Origin: Sphaeroforma sirkka
Taxonomy: Eukaryota > Opisthokonta > Ichthyosporea > Ichthyophonida
Length of the DNA: 22,500 bases
Assembly: GCA_001586965.3 (NCBI GenBank)
Contig: LUCW03002611.1
Span: 90,001-112,500 of the forward strand
Direction: 5' to 3'
Position numbers and translations under genes: made by a program. The notes beneath the pieces were generated by a model, which saw only the letters and a list, made by a program, of their open reading frames with translations, searched no databases and had not been told where the DNA came from. Shown here in pieces: positions 12,276-19,903 of the stretch (position 1 is the first letter of the stretch; each line of letters starts with the position of its first letter).

Positions 12276-12348
12276 TTATATATATATATATATATATACA
12301 TACATATATACATACATACATACATACTTACTTACATACTATAATATA

Positions 12349-12380
<32 letters not shown>

Positions 12381-13670
12381 CAGCCCAGTCTACAAAGAAT
12401 TAAGCACACTTTAACGGCATAGATAACAGCTGAATCTACTCATATGTACCCATACACTTACATATGCGCACAGGTGTGTTATCACATGTCAGATAGTACT
12501 GCCATTGCTTCCCAGGTGTGAGAGAGTAGTGTTGTTTTACGTGTAAAATGGCATACACTGACCTTCTTGGAGAATTGCTTGTAGCCCTTGTCCATGAGAT
12601 CGGCCAGGATGTCTTTCTTGCGCACGTTGTTGACCTTCACATCGCCAGAGATCACTGCACGAATGAACCGCACTTTGTTGTCCAGTTTGTCGAAGTCGTC
12701 AGTCAACATGTCTGCTAGGTAGGCCTTTCGCTTGTGGTAGTAGTTCAGTCGAAGGTCGTAGAAGTCTTTCAGGATCTGTGGCGGGATAGTGGGTGGGGAT
12801 AGTGGGTGGGGATAGGGAGGTATCGGGGTACAACCGCCACACACACAAGCAGCGAGTGACTCACCTCCAGCGGCGTGGCGTACTTCTTAATCCCGCCGCG
12901 CTCATCAAACAGCACCATGTTGGAGGTACCCACAGTGGACAGCAGCTTAAACTTCTTCAGCAGCCCTCCCGTGTCCTTCTCAGCCGCCGCCAGCACTTGC
13001 GCATCCATGGTCACCACAAAGTGCACGGTGGTGTCTGTGTGGTATTCCGTGTAGTCCCTCACAAAGGCAGGGTTCTTGTCGGTGCCCTGCACACAGGTCT
13101 CCAGCCATTCCTTATACGGCTGTGTCCATGTGCGCACGGGCAGCTCGGTGATCTCTACGGTGGTCTCACTCGTCTACAGACACGCGGGAAGCAGAGGTAT
13201 GTGCAAGTGGGTGTGGGTGAGCACATAAACCAAAACAACGGCATCATAAACAATTTGAAAGACGCGGGGATGTGCCAATTAGAACACAAATGTGTACAGT
13301 AGAGCGACACCGTGAAGCTTACGCGAGTGGGTACTCCCAAATCAACACGATGAACAAAGAGACTACAACCCACCAATAAACCAAGCTATCACTATGAGGG
13401 TAAACATATTGACATGTTAAAACACTATTGTAGTCAATGAGATTACAATCCACCAACAAACCAAACTTTCACTATGAGAGTAAACACAATAGCATGTTAA
13501 AATACTATTGTAGTCCACAATACGAACCGCCACGCATTACCGTCACGAACTTAACACTGGAAACAGGCCCACACAACTGCACAATGGTGCCCTGACGAGC
13601 AGTGTCCATCTAACTTGCCCTTTTGCATTCACAGTGCAAGCCATCAAGCCATCAATACACAATACACAAT

Positions 13671-13712
<42 letters not shown>

Positions 13713-16700
13713 TGACCTATATACCGGCGTACGAAACTAAAAACAGCCCTGATGTACACACATTCGGTTACCTTCTCGATTTTGCCGTGTACTGAGAACT
13801 TGGTGTTTTTGGAGTCTTGTGGCAGTACGTCTCCCACAAAGCCTTGCCACCAGGGGTCCATTTGCGTCGGCTCTAAACCATCCAACATGCGCCGGATGTT
13901 GGCGATGATGTCTCGTGGATTGTGATTGGGGATGCTAAAAATAGAACAAGGCGTGGTAGGGTATGAAGTCATGGCGAATGACAATTGAAGGATGTTGGTG
14001 ATGATGTCTTGTGGATTGTGATTGGGGATGCTAAAAATAGAACAAGGCGTGGTAGGGTATGAAGGCATGGCGAATGACAATTGAAGGATGTTGGCGATGA
14101 TGTCTGGTGGATTGTGATTGGGGATGCTAAATATAGAACAAGCATAGGTGTATGTGTACTATGGCTTTATATGGTATACCTTGTACTCCAACCCGTACCA
14201 ATGCCGTCACTGCCATTAACCAAGACCATTGGAATCACAGGAACATAGAACTCAGGCTCAATCGTCAGGCCATCGTCATCCAGGTACTTCATCAGCGCAT
14301 CGTCCTGAGGGTATTCAAGTGCACGCATGTGTTTAGTAGCAAGACTTATGTAGTATATGTGTAATAAGGGTATGTAGCATATGTGTATTAAGGTTTATGT
14401 AGTATATGTGTATTAAGATTTGTATAGTATGTGTATTGAGGTTTGTGTAGCATATGTGTATTAAGGTTTATGTAGTATATGTGTATACGAACAAACATGT
14501 ACCACATATACCTACATGTCCGATTGGTTAACAGCTGCCATGAAACTGATCGGCCAGCAGTAGATAGTATTCAATTTCAGAAAATAATTCTAATACGACA
14601 ATTCACAGCGGTCCACTGCCCATGTCGCACAAGTCAGCGAATTGGCTCGACACGCCAGTCTAATTTATGGGATTTAGGGTTTAGTTTTAGCCTGCACCTG
14701 ACTTGACTTGGTAGAGCTGCCGTGCACGAGGAATAGTTAATGGAATATCGTTCGACATCTGTTGTGTACACAACACGGTGCAGTGACAATGCACATCAAA
14801 TACATCACATCACATCACATGACGCTACAAGATCAACACGACCCATTCAACTGGCATGTACACGAACAATTGTGACCCACTGACCTGCACATGGAAGACC
14901 TTTCTGGCCAGAGGACTGAGTTTGGTGAACACATAACGTGGCGATGCCGCGTCTTTGCCTCCCTGCAACCGTGTACCGAACTGTCCTGCAGGCACAAGCA
15001 ATCCCATGTTGTTGCTGCCCACAAAGTCCTTAGCAACGGAGTAGTGAATAAGAATAGATAAGAATTAATAAGAATGGAAAAGAATTAATAAGCCCAAGCA
15101 AATATTAATAAGGATAAGTAAGAAAGATAAGAATTAATAAGAATAGATAGAAAATAGATACGTTTAGGGGTTTATGGATGTGGGATGGTGAAGGTGCGGC
15201 TCATTGCCCCTTGGTGATCGGCCAAGTGGTTGGATATGACGACGGCCCAGCACACACTCGTAACTGACCCTTTAGACATACGACAAGGTAGACCTACGGC
15301 CATTCCACCATGCAATACCAGACATCAAAACACAACCGTACGCTTGCACACACACACACACAAGAGAGACACACTTGCGCCAGGTTGATGATGGTGGACG
15401 TGAGACTCATCTCGCCGTGGTGGTAGGCCGAGTGTTCAGACACATAGCCCGCCAGTTGGGCCACTTTGATCTCTTCTTTGAGTTTGCGCTTGAAGCAACT
15501 GAACATGATCTTGCGCTGCCCAGGCTTTAAGCCGTCGACCACACTCGGGATAGACCGCGCATTGTCAGCTGAGGGGTAGTAGGGCGGGTTTAGGGTTTAG
15601 GGTTTAGGGGTTATGTGTATGTGCCAGTAGCTGCCAATAGCCTAGCCACTCCTACATACTCGCGAACACCTGTGTAACCGAACAACTCGTTAGGAACAGA
15701 CGGTCTACAGGTCGAATACACACTCAGAGCGTAAATGGCGTAAATGGGGGATAGTAACATCCACATGGAGAACACGATCAAACCCTCCGATACATACGAG
15801 CCCAAATAGAGATGATAACCCTAAAACCACCTATAAAGCATATTGACATACTCATGTGAAGAGCACAAATGAAGGTTATACAAACATATGAACATACTCA
15901 TGTAGAACAGAAGTAATCGCTTCAATACATACATAAGAGCCCAAATAGGTGATATGAACATAATAAGATTCTTTCTACAATACATACACACAGCATGGAT
16001 AGAGGTGATATGAACCTACATTACATACATACAGCATGAATAGAGAATTTTGATAACCTACCCATAGAGAACAAGATCAATTCCTTATCGATGAAGTCGG
16101 CGTATCGGATGGTTTCCTGAGTCTGGTCAATGAAGGTGCCCGGGCGATGGCGCATGAGCCAATCTTTGCGATCGTCCGTTTGTTTCTTCGAGAATGCCAG
16201 TTGAATCTGAAGCACAAGTATGGAGTGTTATGTAAGATTGATAAAAATGTTTGTTTGTTGAAGAATGTCAGTTGAAATTATATGACAAGTATGGAGTGTT
16301 ATGTATAATTGATATGAATTTTTGTTGTTGAAGAATGTCAGTTGAATCTATCTGACAAGTATGGAGTGTGATGTATAACTGATATTAACGTTTGTATATT
16401 GGAGAATGCCAGTTGAATCTATACCACACGTATGGAGTGCTATGTATAGTTCATATTAATGTTTGTTTGTTGGAGATGGAGAATGTCAGTTGAATCTATA
16501 CCACACGTATGGAGTGTGATGTATAGTTCATATTAATGTGTGGTTCTTCGTGTTTGTATAGTGAGGCGCACTTCGTGAGTGCATAATCCACACCTGCTCA
16601 CAGGCACGCTGTTCGTTTGAAGATCGTGGGGTTGTACATGTGCATGGATCAGAATAGAACGCAGATGCCCCGCTTTCCCAATGCTTTAGTAAGGTAATCG

Positions 16701-19193
16701 AGTACGAAACGATGTAGTGTCTAATACACATAACAGGGACGACATTTTTGTTGAAATACTTTCACATACAAGCTGGCAGTCCCTTGTCACCTCTACATTC
16801 AAACCCTAAACCCTAATTACCTTACTGTAATAATTACTGCACACATGGCGCCAAGCTCTTCTCATCCATCTGCCCATCCCATTTATAAAATTCACAGTTT
16901 GACCCCAAAACCCTAAAACCCATATCATTCATGTGATGCAGTTTCGCACACCTTCTGGTCATCCAGGTTGTCGAGCCATTCGAAGGCAATGTTGTGCCGT
17001 TCCATATCCGCAAAGTACTGTTTGGCCTCGGCCGGAGTGCTCGTACCTAAACCCTTATAGTACTTGATCTTCCAACCTATCCCACAAGAGGATCCAACGA
17101 CACATTAGTGTTACTGCGGTGTACATACGATCATTTCGGGGAAGCAATCGGGGTTGAAACCTTAAACCCTAAACAAATGTGTTGGTGGTAGTTCCGAGTA
17201 CTATTTCGGAGTGGCTGAGAACGGAGCGATGCTTCAAATAAAGCCGCCGATGGCTATACAGATGACTTAGATGGGGGTGCGTTGGAGAGAAGGTTTAAGT
17301 TAATGTGTGCATACTCTAAAAGCAGATGTAGCCGACACACAAGCTATAGAAGGCAGACGAGGTATAGAAAACACACAAATTATAGATAACATATGGGTTA
17401 TAGAAAACATATAAGCTGTAGAAACAACATAAATTATAGAATATACATGTGTTATAGATAACATAAAAGCTATAGAAAACACATGTGTTATAGATAGCAT
17501 ATAAGAATACGATTGCATGCATGTGTATGTATAAGGGTATATGCATGTCATTTGCACACATCAAAACCATGCACAATTGCATAGTCTACTACATAGATGT
17601 ATCTCTACACTCACATGTCGTGCACACACCTTTTCCTGAATCTCCGGTGGCTTCCTTCCAGGCAGTGTATTCTGGCATGGTGTAGAAGGACTCAGTCTTG
17701 ACACCCTTAGTCACCTTCACAATGGGCGTTATAAACTCAACCAGAAATCCCGGAACCTGTGAACAGGAGAACACAGAAGTCCGGATGGGGCTTAGAGGTA
17801 TAATAGGGGTTTAGAGGTATAACAGGGGTTTCGAGGTATAATAAGGGTTTAGAGCATACACACACACGGATGATTATATAACACTTTCACATAGCTATGT
17901 TCCTGCACCACACACACAAGCATACATCAACATATACGGATATGTTCACGTTCTACACACACACACACAGTCACTGCCGCACCTTCAGCAGTGACGGCCA
18001 GAAATGGTGAACAAAGTTTATGAGTAATCCCTTGATGTGCGATCCATCGTGGTCCTGATCGGTCATGATCATCAGCGATCCATACCGCAGAGAAGCCGTA
18101 CTCTCGTACTTTTGGCCGTATTTCAGCCCCATGATGTTCACGATACTGGGTGCCGGCACGAGAGATAAGAGCGAGGATGAGTGTGTGGTTATGGCTCTAT
18201 ACAGAATAGGAGAACAGACAACAACGTACAGTGCACGAGATGTAAGAGCGAGGATGAGTGGGTGGTTGTGGCTCTATACAGAATAGCAGAACAGACAACA
18301 ACATACAGTGCACGAGAGGTGAGCGAGGATGAGTGTGTGGCCATGGCTCTATACAGAATAGGAGAACAGACAACAACATACAGTTGCAACCACCAAAACC
18401 CTAAATCCGACAACCACGCGCTCCGTCTCCCCCTCCCACAGCTGGCATGTCCGGAGACTAGAGCGGAGAACAATGATGACATGGTTCACGCAGATAGTAG
18501 AAGTGATACGGCATGAGTGGGAACCCAATCACACCAGGAGGATCAGACTAGGCATGGGACAAACTAAATAACACTATATATACGTATGTTACATATCTAG
18601 TACAGTTTACGTACGTTATATACGTGTGATATATATTTAGTACAGTATACGTATGTTATGTATTTAGTACAGCATACGTATGTTATATATTTGATACTGT
18701 ACTAGATATATACTACATATATATTCTTGCATATCCACATGTAGTTGAAGTGGCGAATCGAACCAAAGGAGAAAAGTATTTTTATCCTAAGAGATGGCGA
18801 GCTGGGTGGTGCCTGACATCATCTGTACACACTTACATTACGCGATCAGCTCTTATATAAGTTACATCGAAAATATACAACAGACAACCGTATGGAATTG
18901 CCTGATCACACCAATCACCCACAACTTGGCATATGAATTGGTCCCCCAGATGGCAAAACAAACAGACTAACACGCGGATAAGAACGAGAGAGATACCTCT
19001 GCACTTCGGCGTTGTCCATGATCTGTTTCATGGAGGCTTCGCGCACATTCAGTAGTTTTCCTCGCAGCGGGAACACGCCATAGTAGTCTCTTCCCACTAC
19101 ACTCAGGCCACTGTGTGCAGTACAAAACGTCGTAGAAGGGATCAATTGGTATCATGTATATACGTACATATACATAAAAAACGTCGTATACGG

Positions 19194-19261
<68 letters not shown>

Positions 19262-19795
19262 TTTTGCGTGATAAGATGTCATGATACTGATCAACGAAGA
19301 TATGCATATTACACATAAAATATGTGTTATTAATGAGTTGTTTGAGAGATCAGAACTCTATTATTTGGTTGAGGTTTGAAGAGTTTGCGAATAATCCGTA
19401 CGTAAAGATTGGGTACAAATATCCGACACAACTTAAACAAAGAGAAGGTTTAAACGCGGATGGCAAATTTTCAGTAGAACATTTGCAAATAAGGGTTTAG
19501 GGGTTTAATAACCCTAAATCCTAAATCAAGGGTTCTAGGTGGTAGGTATAATATGTTGGCACGATACTGTGATTACGAGAGGCTTGTATCGAAACGATTT
19601 CACATCGACAAACACAAAATTTGATTATAAACATTTGCAACAGCACACCTCACCGATAGGAACAAAACCTACATTTCCCCCCCAAGTAAATTAACCGCAC
19701 AGACAACATCAATCTAAATACACTAAACAAATCATATATACATACATACACACAAACACACACACACACACACACATACACATGTATATATACAT

Positions 19796-19856
<61 letters not shown>

Positions 19857-19868
19857 CGTTTAAAAAAA

Positions 19869-19903
<35 letters not shown>

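Noticed and set aside
12793-13302. 169-codon plus-strand frame
   Set aside because: It is antisense to the unmistakable tower exon of TOP2; length alone reflects the GC-rich exon.
18181-18516. Frames with repeated [18 protein letters not shown] segments on both strands
   Set aside because: They come from the 75-77-bp intronic tandem repeat.
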